Assembly (NCBI RefSeq): GCF_051020975.1
Contig: NW_027478160.1
Span: forward strand, 15,336,001-15,400,000
DNA from: Osmia lignaria lignaria
Lineage: Eukaryota; Arthropoda; Insecta; Hymenoptera; Megachilidae
Direction: 5' to 3'
Length of the DNA: 64,000 bases
Part shown: in pieces, positions 36,701-50,203 of the stretch
How the letters are laid out: every line of letters starts with the position of its first letter
Numbering within the stretch: the first letter of the stretch is position 1
The notes under the pieces: model-generated
The model's database searches: none
What the model saw: only the letters and a program-made list of their open reading frames with translations
Told to the model about the DNA's origin: nothing
Translations under genes and position numbers: made by a program

Positions 36701-37646
36701 ATATATCAAGATATTTAAAAGTTCCGAAGCCGCACCAACATAATAGAGATACAGAAACACCGTGGCCCCTTTCTTTGAGATAACTCTGCACTATTGCGCG
36801 CTGCAAATGCCACTTCCAGCTTAGCTGTGCAGAAGAAGAACAACAAGAAGAAGAAATATCTCGAAATATGTCCGTCAGGCCCCTTCCCTTGAGATAAATC
36901 TGCAAATATCTCGGAAACGAAGCGAGCTATGGCAAAATGTTAAGAGACCGTTTTTGTAGAGAATTAAGTTTCCTACTTTTTATGTTCTATGATATTTTTC
37001 GATCAGAGGCGTAGTTCTCGAGATATATCAAGATATTTAAAAGTTCCGAAGCCGCACCAACATAATAGAGATACAGAAACACCGTGGCCCCTTTCTTTGA
37101 GATAACTCTGCACGATTGCGAGCTGGAAATGCCACTTCCAGTTTAGCTGTGCAGAAGAAGAACAACAAGAAGAAGAAATATCTCGAAATATGTCCATCAG
37201 GACCCTTCCCTTGAGATAAATCTGCAAATATCTCGGAAACGAAGCGAGCTATGGCAAAATGTTAAGAGACCTTTTTTGTAGAGAATAATGTTTCCTACAA
37301 TTTACGTTCTATGATATTTTTTGATCAGAAGCGTAGTTTTCGAGATATATCGAGATATTTAAAAGTTCCGAAGCCGCAACAACATAATAGAGATACAGAA
37401 ACACCGTGGCCCCTTTCTTTGAGATAACTGTGCACTAGTGCGAGCCGCAAATGCCACTTCCAGCTTAGCTGTGCAGAAGAAGAACAACAAGAAGAAGAAA
37501 TATCTCGAAATATGTCCGTCAGGCCCCTTCCCTTGAGATAAATATGCAAATATCTCGGAAACGAAGCGAGCTATGGCAAAATGTTAAGAGACCTTTTTTG
37601 TAGAGAATTAAGTTTCCTACTTTTTATGTTCTATGATATTTTTTGA

Positions 37647-38612
37647 TCAGATGCGTTGTTCTCGAGATATATCAAGATATTTAAAAGTTCCGAAGCCGCA
37701 CCAACATAATAGAGATACAGAAACACCGTGGCCCCTTTCTTTGAGATAACTCTGCACGATTGCGAGCTGGAAATGCCACTTCCAGTTTAGCTGTGCAGAA
37801 GAAGAACAACAAGAAGAAGAAATATCTCGAAATATGTCCATCAGGACCCTTCCCTTGAGATAAATCTGCAAATATCTCGGAAACGAAGCGAGCTATGGCA
37901 AAATGTTAAGAGACCTTTTTTGTAGAGAATTATGTTTCCTACAATTTATGTTCTATGATATTTTTTGATCAGAAGCGTAGTTTTCGAGATATATCGAGAT
38001 ATTTAAAAGTTCCGAAGCCGCACCAACATAATAGAGATACAGAAACAGCGTGGCCCCTTTCTTTGGGATAACTCTGCACTATTGCGAGCTGGAAATGCCA
38101 CTTCCAGTTTCGCTGTGCAGAAGAAGAACAACAAGAAGAAGAAATATCTCGAAGTATGTCCGTCAGGACCCCTCCCTTGAGATAAATCTGCAAATATCTC
38201 GGAAACGAAGCGAGCTATTGCAAAACGTTAAGAGACCTTTTTTGTAAAGAATTAGGTTTCCTACTTTTTCTGTTCTATGATATTTTTTGATCAGATGCGT
38301 AGTTCTCGAGATATATCAAGATATTTAAAAGCTCCGAAGCTGCACCAACATAATAGAGGTACAGAAATACCGTGGCCCCTTTCTTTGAGATAACTCTGCA
38401 CTATTGCGAGCTGCAAATGCCACTTCCAGCTTAGCTGTGCAGAAGAAGAACAACAAGAATAAGAAATATTTCGAAATATGTCCGTCAGGCCCCTTCCCTT
38501 GAGATAAATCTGCAAATATCTCGGAAACGAAGCGAGCTACGGCAAAATGTTAAGAGACCTTTTTTGTAGAGAATTAAGTTTTCTACTTTTTATGTTCCAT
38601 GATATTTTTTGA
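37647..38612. repeat. Three-unit segment duplicated 36 units downstream, copy 1
   Basis: A type C unit (37647) is followed by a unit with CAGCGTGGCCCC, TTTGGGATAAC, AGGACCCCTCCC and ATTGCAAAACGTTAAG, then by a unit with AGCTCCGAAGCTGC, AGAGGTACAG and GAGCTACGGC. The same three units, with the same rare markers in the same order, occur at 49238-50203. Confidence 0.75.
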
Positions 38613-38933
38613 TCAGATGCGTAGTTCTCGAGATATATCAAGATATTTAAAAGTTCTGAAGCTGCACCAACATAATAGAGATACAGAAACACCGTGGCCC
38701 CTTTCTTTGAGATAACTCTGCACTATTGCGAGCTGTAAATGCCACTTCCAGCTTAGCTGTGCAGAAGAAGAACAACAAGAAGAAGAAGTATCACGAAATA
38801 TGTCCGTCAGGCCCCTTCCCTTGAGATATATCTGCAAATATCTCGGAAACGAAGCGAGCTATGGCAAAATGTTAAGAGACCTTTTTTGTAGAGAATTATG
38901 CTTCCTACAATTTATGTTGTATGATATTTTAGA
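38613..38933. repeat. 321-bp unit with 1-bp deletion
   Basis: The tail reads GATATTTTAGATCAG around 38923-38936 where most units have GATATTTTTTGATCAG: one base is lost and a T is replaced by A. Private to this unit. Confidence 0.85.
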
Positions 38934-40221
38934 TCAGAAGCGTAGTCTTCGAGATATATCGAGATATTTAAAAGTTCCGAAGCCGCACCAACATAATAGA
39001 GATACAGAAACACCGTGGCCCCTTTCTTTGAGATAACTCTGCACTAGTGCGAGCCGCAAATGCCACTTCCAGCTTAGCTGTGCAGAAGAAGAACAACAAG
39101 AAGAAGAAACATGTCGAAATATGTCCGTCAGGCCCCTTCCCTTGAGATAAATCTGCAAATATCTCGGAAACGAAGCGAGCTATGGCAAAATGTTTAGAGA
39201 CCTTTCTTGTAGAGAATTAAGTTTCCTACTTTTTATGTTCTATGATATTTTTCGATCAGAGGCGTAGTTCTCGAGATATATCAAGATATTTAAAAGTTCC
39301 GAAGCCGCACCAACATAATAGAGATACAGAAACACCGTGGCCCCTTTCTTTGAGATAACTCTGCACGATTGCGAGCTGGAAATACCACTTCCAGCTTAGC
39401 TGTGCAGAAGAAGAACAACAAGAAGAAGAAACATCTCGAAATATGTCCGTCAGGCCCCTTCCCTTGAGATAAATCTGCAAATATCTCGGAAACGAAGCGA
39501 GCTATGGCAAAATGTTAAGAGACCGTTTTTGTAGAGAATTAAGTTTCCTACTTTTTATGTTCTATGATATTTTTCGATCAGAGGCGTAGTTCTCGAGATA
39601 TATCAAGATATTTAAAAGTTCCGAAGCCGCACCAACATAATAGAGATACAGAAACACCGTGGCCCCTTTCTTTGAGATAACTCTGCACGATTGCGAGCTG
39701 GAAATGCCACTTCCAGTTTAGCTGTGCAGAAGAAGAACAACAAGAAGAAGAAATATCTCGAAATATGTCCGTCAGACCCCTTCCCTTGAGATGAATCTGC
39801 AAATATCTCGGAAACGAAGCGAGCTATGGCAAAATGTTAAGAGACCTTTTTTGTAGAGAATAATGTTTCCTACAATTTACGTTCTATGATATTTTTTGAT
39901 CAGAAGCGTAGTTTTCGAGATATATCGAGATATTTAAAAGTTCCGAAGACGCACCAACATAATAGAGATACAGAAACACCGTGGCCCCTTTCTTTGAGAT
40001 AACTGTGCACTAGTGCGAGCCGCAAATGCCACTTCCAGCTCAGCTGTGCAGAAGAAGAACAACAAGAAGAAGAAATATCTCGAAATATGTCCGTCAGGCC
40101 CCTTCCCTTGAGATATATCTGCAAATATCTCGGAAACGAAGGGAGCTATGGCAAAATGTTAAGAGACCGTTTTTGTAGAGAATTAAGTTTCCTACTTTTT
40201 ATGTTCTATGATATTTTTTGA

Positions 40222-40865
40222 TCAGACGCGTAGTTCTCGAGATATATCAAGATATTTAAAAGTTCCGAAGCCGCACCAACATAATAGAGATACAGAAACA
40301 CCGTGGCCCCTTTCTTTGAGATAACTCTGCACTATTGCGAGCTGTAAATGCCACTTCCAGCTTAGCTGTGCAGAAGAAGAACAACAAGAAGAAGAAATAT
40401 CTCGAAATATGTCCGTCAGGCCCCTTCCCTTGAGATATATCTGCAAATATCTCGGAAACGAAGGGAGCTATGGCAAAATGTTAAGAGACCGTTTTTGTAG
40501 AGAATTAAGTTTCCTACTTTTTATGTTCTATGATATTTTTTGATCAGACGCGTAGTTCTCGAGATATATCAAGATATTTAAAAGTTCCGAAGCCGCACCA
40601 ACATAATAGAGATACAGAAACACCGTGGCCCCTTTCTTTGAGATAACTCTGCACTATTGCGAGCTGTAAATGCCACTTCCAGCTTAGCTGTGCAGAAGAA
40701 GAACAACAAGAAGAAGAAATATCTCGAAATATGTCCGTCAGGCCCCTTCCCTTGAGATAAATATGCAAATATCTCGGAAACGAAGCGAGCTATGGCAAAA
40801 TGTTAAGAGACCTTTTTTGTAGAGAATTAAGTTTCCTACTTTTTATGTTCTATGATATTTTTTGA
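40222..40865. repeat. Adjacent duplicated units with ACGCGT
   Basis: Two neighbouring units share TCAGACGCGTAG at their start, and each is preceded by AAGGGAGCTATGG and GAGACCGTTTTTG. They differ near the end, where the second has AATATGCAAAT. The ACGCGT version (an MluI site) recurs at 50526, 51814, 52136, 53424 and 62762. Confidence 0.7.
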
Positions 40866-43441
40866 TCAGATGCGTTGTTCTCGAGATATATCAAGATATT
40901 TAAAAGTTCCGAAGCCGCACCAACATAATAGAGATACAGAAACACCGTGGCCCCTTTCTTTGAGATAACTCTGCACTATTGCGAGCTGCAAATGCCACTC
41001 CCAGCTTAGCTGTGCAGAAGAAGAACAACAAGAAGAAGAAATATCTCGAAATATGTCCGTCAGGCCCCTTCCCTTGAGATATATCTGCAAATATCTCGGA
41101 AACGAAGCGAGCTATGGCAAAATGTTAAGAGACCTTTTTTGTAGAGAATTAAGTTTCCTACTTTTTATGTTCTATGATATTTTTCGATCGGATGCGTAGT
41201 TCTCGAGATATATCAAGATATTTAAAAGTTCCGAAGCCGCACCAACATAATAGAGATACAGAAACACCGTGGCCCCTTTCTTTGAGATAACTCTGCACTA
41301 TTGCGCGCTGCAAATGCCACTTCCAGCTTAGCTGTGCAGAAGAAGAACAACAAGAAGAAGAAATATCTCGAAATATGCCCGTCAGGCCCCTTCCATTGAG
41401 ATAAATCTGCAAATATCTCGGAAACGAAGCGAGGTATGGCAAAATGTTAAGAGACGTTTTTTGTAGAGAATTAAGTTTCCTACTTTTTATGTTCTATGAT
41501 ATTTTTCGATCAGAGGCGTAGTTCTCGAGATATATCAAGATATTTAAAAGTTCCGAAGCCGCACCAACATAATAGAGATACAGAAACACCGTGGCCCCTT
41601 TCTTTGAGATAACTCTGCACTATTGCGCGCTGCAAATGCCACTTCCAGCTTAGCTGTGCAGAAGAAGAACAACAAGAAGAAGAAATATCTCGAAATATGT
41701 CCGTCAGGCCCCTTCCCTTGAGATAAATCTGCAAATATCTCGGAAACGAAGCGAGCTATGGCAAAATGTTAAGAGACGTTTTTTGTAGAGAATTAAGTTT
41801 CCTACTTTTTATGTTCTATGATATTTTTCGATCAGAGGCGTAGTTCTCGAGATATATCAAGATATTTAAAAGTTCCGAAGCCGCACAAACATAATAGAGA
41901 TACAGAAACACCGTGGCCCCTTTCTTTGAGATAACTCTGCACTATTGCGAGCTGTAAATGCCACTTCCAGCTTAGCTGTGCAGAAGAAGAACAACAAGAA
42001 GAAGAAATATCTCGAAATATGTCCGTCAGGCCCCTTCCCTTGAGATAAATCTGCAAATATCTCGGAAACGAAGCGAGCTATGGCAAAATGTTAACAGACA
42101 TTTCTTGTAGAGAATTAAGTTTCCTACTTTTTATGTTCTATGATATTTTTTGATCAGATGCGTAGTTCTCGAGATATATCGAGATATTTAAAAGTTCCGA
42201 AGCCGCACCAACATAATAGAGATACAGAAGCACCGTGGGCCCTTTCTTTGAGATAACTCTGCACTAGTGCGAGCCGCAAATGCCACTTCCAGCTTAGCTG
42301 TGCAGAAGAAGAACAACAAGACGAAGAAATATCTCGAAATATGTCCGTCAGGCCCCTTCCCTTGAGATATATCTGCAAATATCTCGGAAACGAAGCGAGC
42401 TATGGCAAAATGTTAAGAGACCTTTTTTGTAGAGAATTATGTTTCCTACAATTTATGTTGTATGTTATTTTTTGATCAGAAGCGTAGTTTTCGAGATATA
42501 TCGAGATATTTAAAAGTTCCGAAGCCGCACCAACATAATAGAGATACAGAAACACCGTGGCCCCTTTCTTTGAGATAACTCTGCACTAGTGCGAGCCGCA
42601 AATGCCACTTCCAGCTTAGCTGTGCAGAAGAAGAACAACAAGAAGAAGAAATATCTCGAAATATGTCCGTCAGGCCCCTTCCCTTGAGATAAATATGCAA
42701 ATATCTCGGAAACGAAGCGAGCTATGGCAAAATGTTAAGAGACCTTTTTTGTAGAGAATTAAGTTTCCTACTTTTTATGTTCTATGATATTTTTTGATCA
42801 GATGCGTTGTTCTCGAGATATATCAAGATATTTAAAAGTTCCGAAGCCGCACCAACATAATAGAGATACAGAAACACCGTGGCCCCTTTCTTTGAGATAA
42901 CTCTGCACTATTGCGCGCTGCAAACGCCACTCCCAGCTTAGCTGTGCAGAAGAAGAACAACAAGAAGAAGAAATATCTCGAAATATGTCCGTCAGGCCCC
43001 TTCCCTTGAGATATATCTGCAAATATCTCGGAAACGAAGCGAGCTATGGCAAAATGTTAAGAGACCTTTTTTGTAGAGAATTAAGTTTCCTACTTTTTAT
43101 GTTCTATGATATTTTTTGATCGGATGCGTAGTTCTCGAGATATATCAAGATATTTAAAAGTTCCGAAGCCGCACCAACATAATAGAGATACAGAAACACC
43201 GTGGCCCCTTTCTTTGAGATAACTCTGCACTATTGCGCGCTGCAAATGCCACTTCCAGCTTAGCTGTGCAGAAGAAGAACAACAAGAAGAAGAAATATCT
43301 CGAAATATGCCCGTCAGGCCCCTTCCATTGAGATAAATCTGCAAATATCTCGGAAGCGAAGCGAGCTATGGCAAAATGTTTAGAGACGTTTTTTGTAGAG
43401 AATTAAGTTTCCTACTTTTTATGTTCTATGATATTTTTTGA
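40866..43441. repeat. Two-unit segment repeated at six-unit distance (1932 bp)
   Basis: Units at 40866 and 41188 correspond to those at 42798 and 43120. The first of each pair has GCGTTGTTCTCGAG and CCACTCCCAGC. The second has GATCGGATGCG, TATGCCCGTCAGG and CCTTCCATTGAG. The second type recurs at 43764 and 46662. Confidence 0.7.
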
Positions 43442-46017
43442 TCAGATGCGTAGTTCTCGAGATATATCAAGATATTTAAAAGTTCCGAAGCCGCACCAAC
43501 ATAATAGAGATACAGAAACACCGTGGCCCCTTTCTTTGAGATAACTCTGCACTATTGCGAGCTGCAAATGCCACTTCCAGCTTAGCTGTGCAGAAGAAGA
43601 ACAACAAGAAGAAGAAATATCTCGAAATATGTCCGTCAGACCCCTTCCCTTGAGATATATCTGCAAATATCTCGGAAACGAAACGAGCTATGGCAAAATG
43701 TTGAGAGACCTTTTTTGTAGAGAATTAAGTTTCCTACTTTTTATGTTCTATGATATTTTTTGATCGGATGCGTAGTTCTCGAGATATATCAAGATATTTA
43801 AAAGTTCCGAAGCCGCACCAACATAATAGAGATACAGAAACACCGTGGCCCCTTTCTTTGAGATAACTCTGCACTACTGCGAGCTGCAAATGCCACTTCC
43901 AGCTTAGCTGTGCAGAAGAAGAACAACAAGAAGAAGAAATATCTCGAAATATGCCCGTCAGGCCCCTTCCATTGAGATAAATCTGCAAATATCTCGGAAA
44001 CGAAGCGAGCTATGGCAAAATGTTAAGAGACCTTTTTTGTAGAGAATTAAGTTTCCTACTTTTTATGTTCGATGATATTTTTTGATCCGATGCGTAGTTC
44101 TCGAGATATATCAAGATATTTAAAAGTTCCGAAGCCGCACCAACATAATAGAGATACAGAAACACCGTGGCCCCTTTCTTTGAGATAACTCTGCACTATT
44201 GCGCGCTGCAAATGCCACTTCCAGCTTAGCTGTGCAGAAGAAGAACAACAAGAAGAAGAAATATCTCGAAATATGTCCGTCAGGCCCCTTCCCTTGAGAT
44301 AAATCTGCAAATATCTCGGAAACGAAGCGAGCTATGGCAAAATGTTAAGAGACGTTTTTTGTAGAGAATTAAGTTTCCTACTTTTTATGTTCTATGATAT
44401 TTTTCGATCAGAGGCGTAGTTCTCGAGATATATCAAGATATTTAAAAGTTCCGAAGCCGCACCAACATAATAGAGATACAGAAACACCGTGGCCCCTTTC
44501 TTTGAGATAACTCTGCACTATTGCGCGCTGCAAATGCCACTTCCAGCTTAGCTGTGCAGAAGAAGAACAACAAGAAGAAGAAATATCTCGAAATATGTCC
44601 GTCAGGCCCCTTCCCTTGAGATAAATCTGCAAATATCTCGGAAACGAAGCGAGCTATGGCAAAATGTTAAGAGACGTTTTTTGTAGAGAATTAAGTTTCC
44701 TACTTTTTATGTTCTATGATATTTTTCGATCAGAGGCGTAGTTCTCGAGATATATCAAGATATTTAAAAGTTCCGAAGCCGCACCAACATAATAGAGATA
44801 CAGAAACACCGTGGCCCCTTTCTTTGAGATAACTCTGCACTATTGCGAGCTGTAAATGCCACTTCCAGCTTAGCTGTGCAGAAGAAGAACAACAAGAAGA
44901 AGAAATATCTCGAAATATGTCCGTCAGGCCCCTTCCCTTGAGATAAATCTGCAAATATCTCGGAAACGAAGCGAGCTATGGCAAAATGTTAACAGACATT
45001 TCTTGTAGAGAATTAAGTTTCCTACTTTTTATGTTCTATGATATTTTTTGATCAGATGCGTAGTTCTCGAGATATATCGAGATATTTAAAAGTTCCAAAG
45101 CCGCACCAACATAATAGAGATACAGAAGCACCGTGGGCCCTTTCTTTGAGATAACTCTGCACTAGTGCGAGCCGCAAATGCCACTTCCAGCTTAGCTGTG
45201 CAGAAGAAGAACAACAAGAAGAAGAAATATCTCGAAATATGTCCGTCAGGCCCCTTCCCTTGAGATATATCTGCAAATATCTCGGAAACGAAGCGAGCTA
45301 TGGCAAAATGTTAAGAGACCTTTTTTGTAGAGAATTATGTTTCCTACAATTTATGTTCTATGTTATTTTTTGATCAGAAGCGTAGTTTTCGAGATATATC
45401 GAGATATTTAAAAGTTCCGAAGCCGCACCAACATAATAGAGATACAGAAACACCGTGGCCCCTTTCTTTGAGATAACTCTGCACTAGTGCGAGCCGCAAA
45501 TGCCACTTCCAGCTTAGCTGTGCAGAAGAAGAACAACAAGAAGAAGAAATATCTCGAAATATGTCCGTCAGGCCCCTTCCCTTGAGATAAATATGCAAAT
45601 ATCTCGGAAACGAAGCGAGCTATGGCAAAATGTTAAGAGACCTTTTTTGTAGAGAATTAAGTTTCCTACTTTTTATGTTCTATGATATTTTTTGATCAGA
45701 TGCGTTGTTCTCGAGATATATCAAGATATTTAAAAGTTCCGAAGCCGCACCAACATAATAGAGATACAGAAACACCGTGGCCCCTTTCTTTGAGATAACT
45801 CTGCACTATTGCGAGCTGCAAACGCCACTCCCAGCTTAGCTGTGCAGAAGAAGATCAACAAGAAGAAGAAATATCTCGAAATATGTCCGTCAGGCCCCTT
45901 CCCTTGAGATATATCTGCAAATATCTCGGAAACGAAGCGAGCTATGGCAAAATGTTAAGAGACCTTTTTTGTAGCGAATTAAGTTTCCTACTTTTTATGT
46001 TCTATGATATTTTTTGA
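41510..46017. repeat. Five-unit segment repeated at nine-unit distance (2898 bp)
   Basis: Units at 41510, 41832, 42154, 42476 and 42798 match those at 44408, 44730, 45052, 45374 and 45696. Shared markers are TTTCGATCAGAGGCG with TGCGCGCTGC, GTTAACAGACATTTC, GAAGCACCGTGGGCC, TATGTTATTTTTTGATC and AAACGCCACTCCC. The pair containing GAAGCACCGTGGGCC and TATGTTATTTT appears a third time at 47628-48271, eight units after the second. Six-, eight- and nine-unit spacings thus overlap in one 9-kb stretch. Confidence 0.75.
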
Positions 46018-49000
46018 TCAGATGCGTAGTTCTCGAGATATATCAAGATATTTAAAAGTTCCGAAGCCGCACCAACATAATAGAGTTACAGAAACACCGT
46101 GGCCCCTTTCTTTGAGATAACTCTGCACTACTGCGAGCTGCAAATGCCACTTCCAGCTTAGCTGTGCAGAAGAAGAACAACAAGAAGAAGAAATATCTCG
46201 AAATATGTCCGTCAGACCCCTTCCCTTGAGATAAATATGCAAATATCTCGGAAACGAAGCGAGCTATGGCAAAATGTTAAGAGACCTTTTTTGTAGAGAA
46301 TTAAGTTTCCTACTTTTTATGTTCTATGATATTTTTTGATCAGATGCGTTGTTCTCGAGATATATCAAGATATTTAAAAGTTCCGAAGCCGCACCAACAT
46401 AATAGAGATACAGAAACACCGTGGCCCCTTTCTTTGAGATAACTCTGCACTATTGCGAGCTGCAAATGCCACTTCCAGCTTAGCTGTGCAGAAGAAGAAC
46501 AACAAGAAGAAGAAATATCTCGAAATATGTCCGTCAGACCCCTTCCCTTGAGATATATCTGCAAATATCTCGGAAACGAAACGAGCTATGGCAAAATGTT
46601 GAGAGACCTTTTTTGTAGAGAATTAAGTTTCCTACTTTTTATGTTCTATGATATTTTTTGATCGGATGCGTAGTTCTCGAGATATATCAAGATATTTAAA
46701 AGTTCCGAAGCCGCACCAACATAATATAGATACAGAAACACCGTGGCCCCTTTCTTTGAGACAACTCTGCACTATTGCGCGCTGCAAATGCCACTTCCAG
46801 CTTAGCTGTGCAGAAGAAGAACAACAAGAAGAAGAAATATCTCGAAATATGCCCGTCAGGCCCCTTCCATTGAGATAAATCTGCAAATATCTCGGAAACG
46901 AAGCGAGCTATGGCAAAATGTTAAGAGACCTTTTTTGTAGAGAATTAAGTTTCCTACTTTTTATGTTCGATGATATTTTTTGATCAGATGCGTAGTTCTC
47001 GAGATATATCAAGATATTTAAAAGTTCCGAAGCTGCACCCACATAATAGAGCTACAGAAACACCGTGGCCTCTTTCTTTGAGATAACTCTGCACTATTGC
47101 GAGCTGCAAATGCCACTTCCAGCTTAGCTGTGCAGAAGAAGAACAACAAGAAGAAGAAACATCTCGAAATATGTCCGTCAGGCCCCTTCCCTTGAGATAA
47201 ATCTGCAAATATCTCGGAAACGAAGCGAGCTATGGCAAAATGTTTAGAGACCTTTCTTGTAGAGAATTAAGTTTCCTACTTTTTATGTAGTATGATATTT
47301 TTTGATCAGATGCGTAGTTCTCGAGATATATCAAGATATTTAAAAGTTCCGAAGCCGCACCAACATAATAGAGATACAGAAACACCGTGGCCCCTTTCTT
47401 TGAGATAACTCTGCACTATTGCGCGCTGCAAATGCCACTTCCAGCTTAGCTGTGCAGAAGAAGAACAACAAGAAGAAGAAATATCTCGAAATATGTCCGT
47501 CAGGCCCCTTCCCTTGAGATAAATCTGTAAATATCTCGGAAACGAAGCGAGCTATGGCAAAATGTTAACAGACATTTCTTGTAGAGAATTAAGTTTCCTA
47601 CTTTTTATGTTCTATGATATTTTTTGATCAGATGCGTAGTTCTCGAGATATATCGAGATATTTAAAAGTTCCAAAGCCGCACCAACATAATAGAGATACA
47701 GAAGCACCGTGGGCCCTTTCTTTGAGATAACTCTGCACTAGTGCGAGCCGCAAATGCCACTTCCAGCTTAGCTGTGCAGAAGAAGAACAACAAGAAGAAG
47801 AAATATCTCGAAATATGTCCGTCAGGCCCCTTCCCTTGAGATATATCTGCAAATATCTCGGAAACGAAGCGAGCTATGGCAAAATGTTAAGAGACCTTTT
47901 TTGTAGAGAATTATGTTTCCTACAATTTATGTTCTATGTTATTTTTTGATCAGAAGCGTAGTTTTCGAGATATATCGAGATATTTAAAAGTTCCGAAGCC
48001 GCACCAACATAATAGAGATACAGAAACACCGTGGCCCCTTTCTTTGAGATAACTCTGCACTAGTGCGAGCCGCAAATGCCACTTCCAGCTTAGCTGTGCA
48101 GAAGAAGAACAACAAGAAGAAGAAATATCTCGAAATATGTCCGTCAGGCCCCTTCCCTTGAGATAAATATGCAAATATCTCGGAAACGAAGCGAGCTATG
48201 GCAAAATGTTAAGAGACCTTTCTTGTAGAGAATTAAGTTTCCTACTTTTAATGTTCTATGATATTTTTTGATCAGATGCGTAGTTCTCGAGATATATCAA
48301 GATATTTAAAAGTTCCGAAGCCGCACCAACATAATAGAGATACAGAAACACCGTGGCCCCTTTCTTTGAGATAACTCTGCACTACTGCGAGCTGCAAATG
48401 CCACTTCCAGCTTAGCTGTGCAGAAGAAAAACAACAAGAAGAAGGAATATCTCGAAATATGTCCGTCAGACCCCTTCCCTTGAGATAAATCTGCAAATAT
48501 CTCGGAAACGAAGCGAGCTATGGCAAAATGTTAAGAGACATTTTTTGTAGAGAATTAAGTTTCCTACTTTTTATGTTCTATGATATTTTTTGATCAGATG
48601 CGTAGTTCTCGAGATATATCGAGATATTTAAAAGTTCCGAAGCCGCACCAACATAATAGAGATACAGAAGCACCGTGGGCCCTTTCTTTGAGATAACTCT
48701 GCACTAGTGCGAGCCGCAAATGCCACTTCCAGCTTAGCTGTGCAGAAGAAGAACAACAAGAAGAAGAAATATCTCGAAATATGTCCGTCAGGCCCCTTCC
48801 CTTGAGATAAATATGCAAATATCTCGGAAACGAAGCGAGCTATGGCAAAATGTTAAGAGACCTTTTTTGTAGAGAATTAAGTTTCCTACTTTTTATGTTC
48901 TATGATATTTTTTGATCAGATGCGTAGTTCTCGAGATATATCCAGATATTTAAAAGTTCCGAAGCGGCACCAACATAATAGAGATACAGAAACACCGTGG

Positions 49001-49237
49001 CCCCTTTCTTTGAGGTAACTCTGCACTATTGCGAGCTGCAAATGCCACTTCCAGCTTAGCTGTGCAGAAGAAGAACAACAAGAAGAAGAAATATCTCGAA
49101 ATATGTCCGTCAGGCCCCTTCCCTTGAGATAAATCTGCAAATATCTCGGAAACCAAGCGAGCTATGGCAAAATGTTAAGAGACCTTTTTTGTAGAGAATT
49201 AAGTTTCCTACTTTTTATGTTCTATGATATTTTTCGA

Positions 49238-50203
49238 TCAGAGGCGTAGTTCTCGAGATATATCAAGATATTTAAAAGTTCCGAAGCCGCACCAACATAA
49301 TAGAGATACAGAAACACCGTGGCCCCTTTCTTTGAGATAACTCTGCACGATTGCGAGCTGGAAATGCCACTTCCAGTTTAGCTGTGCAGAAGAAGAACAA
49401 CAAGAAGAAGAAATATCTCGAAATATGTCCATCAGGACCCTTCCCTTGAGATAAATCTGCAAATATCTCGGAAACGAAGCGAGGTATGGCAAAATGTTAA
49501 GAGACCTTTTTTGTAGAGAATTATGTTTCCTACAATTTATGTTCTATGATATTTTTTGATCAGAAGCGTAGTTTTCGAGATATATCGAGATATTTGAAAG
49601 TTCCGAAGCCGCACCAACATAATAGAGATACAGAAACAGCGTGGCCCCTTTCTTTGGGATAACTCTGCACTATTGCGAGCTGGAAATGCCACTTCCAGTT
49701 TAGCTGTGCAGAAGAAGAACAACAAGAAGAAGAAACATCTCGAAATATGTCCGTCAGGACCCCTCCCTTGAGATAAATCTGCAAATATCTCGGAAACGAA
49801 GCGAGCTATTGCAAAACGTTAAGAGACCTTTTTTGTAGAGAATTAGGTTTCCTACTTTTTATGTTCTATGATATTTTTTGATCAGATGCGTAGTTCTCGA
49901 GATATATCAAGATATTTAAAAGCTCCGAAGCTGCACCAACATAATAGAGGTACAGAAACACCGTGGCCCCTTTCTTTGAGATAACTCTGCACTAGTGCGA
50001 GCCGCAAATGCCACTTCCAGCTTAGCTGCGCAGAAGAAGAACAACAAGAAGAAGAAATATCTCGAAATATGTCCGTCAGGCCCCTTCCCTTGAGATAAAT
50101 CTGCAAATATCTCGGAAACGAAGCGAGCTACGGCAAAATGTTCAGAGACCTTTTTTGTAGAAAATTAGGTTTCCTACTTTTTATGTTCTATGATATTTTT
50201 TGA
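49238..50203. repeat. Three-unit segment duplicated 36 units upstream, copy 2
   Basis: Matches 37647-38612 at a distance of 11591 bp, which is 36 units less the 1-bp deletion near 38930. It shares CAGCGTGGCCCC, AGGACCCCTCCC, ATTGCAAAACGTTAAG and AGCTCCGAAGCTGC in order. The third unit has CTAGTGCGAGCC here but CTATTGCGAGCT in the other copy, which suggests later conversion or recombination. Confidence 0.75.

Larger units (their letters stand above)
34427..40221. repeat. Most diverged stretch of the array
   Basis: Units here carry many private substitutions. The unit at 35393 has CAGCGTGG, ATTCCGAGC and AAGACCAAC. The one at 36037 is preceded by TTTTCTGATC and has TTCGCGATATATC and AAACCCCGTGG. 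The one at 37969 has TTTGGGATAAC, GTTTCGCTGTG and ATTGCAAAACG. A segment around 36681-37646 is matched eight units later at 39256-40221 (GAGACCGTTTTTG, TTTCGATCAGAGGCG, TTTACGTTCTATG and CTGTGCACTAG in the same order). Confidence 0.65.
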
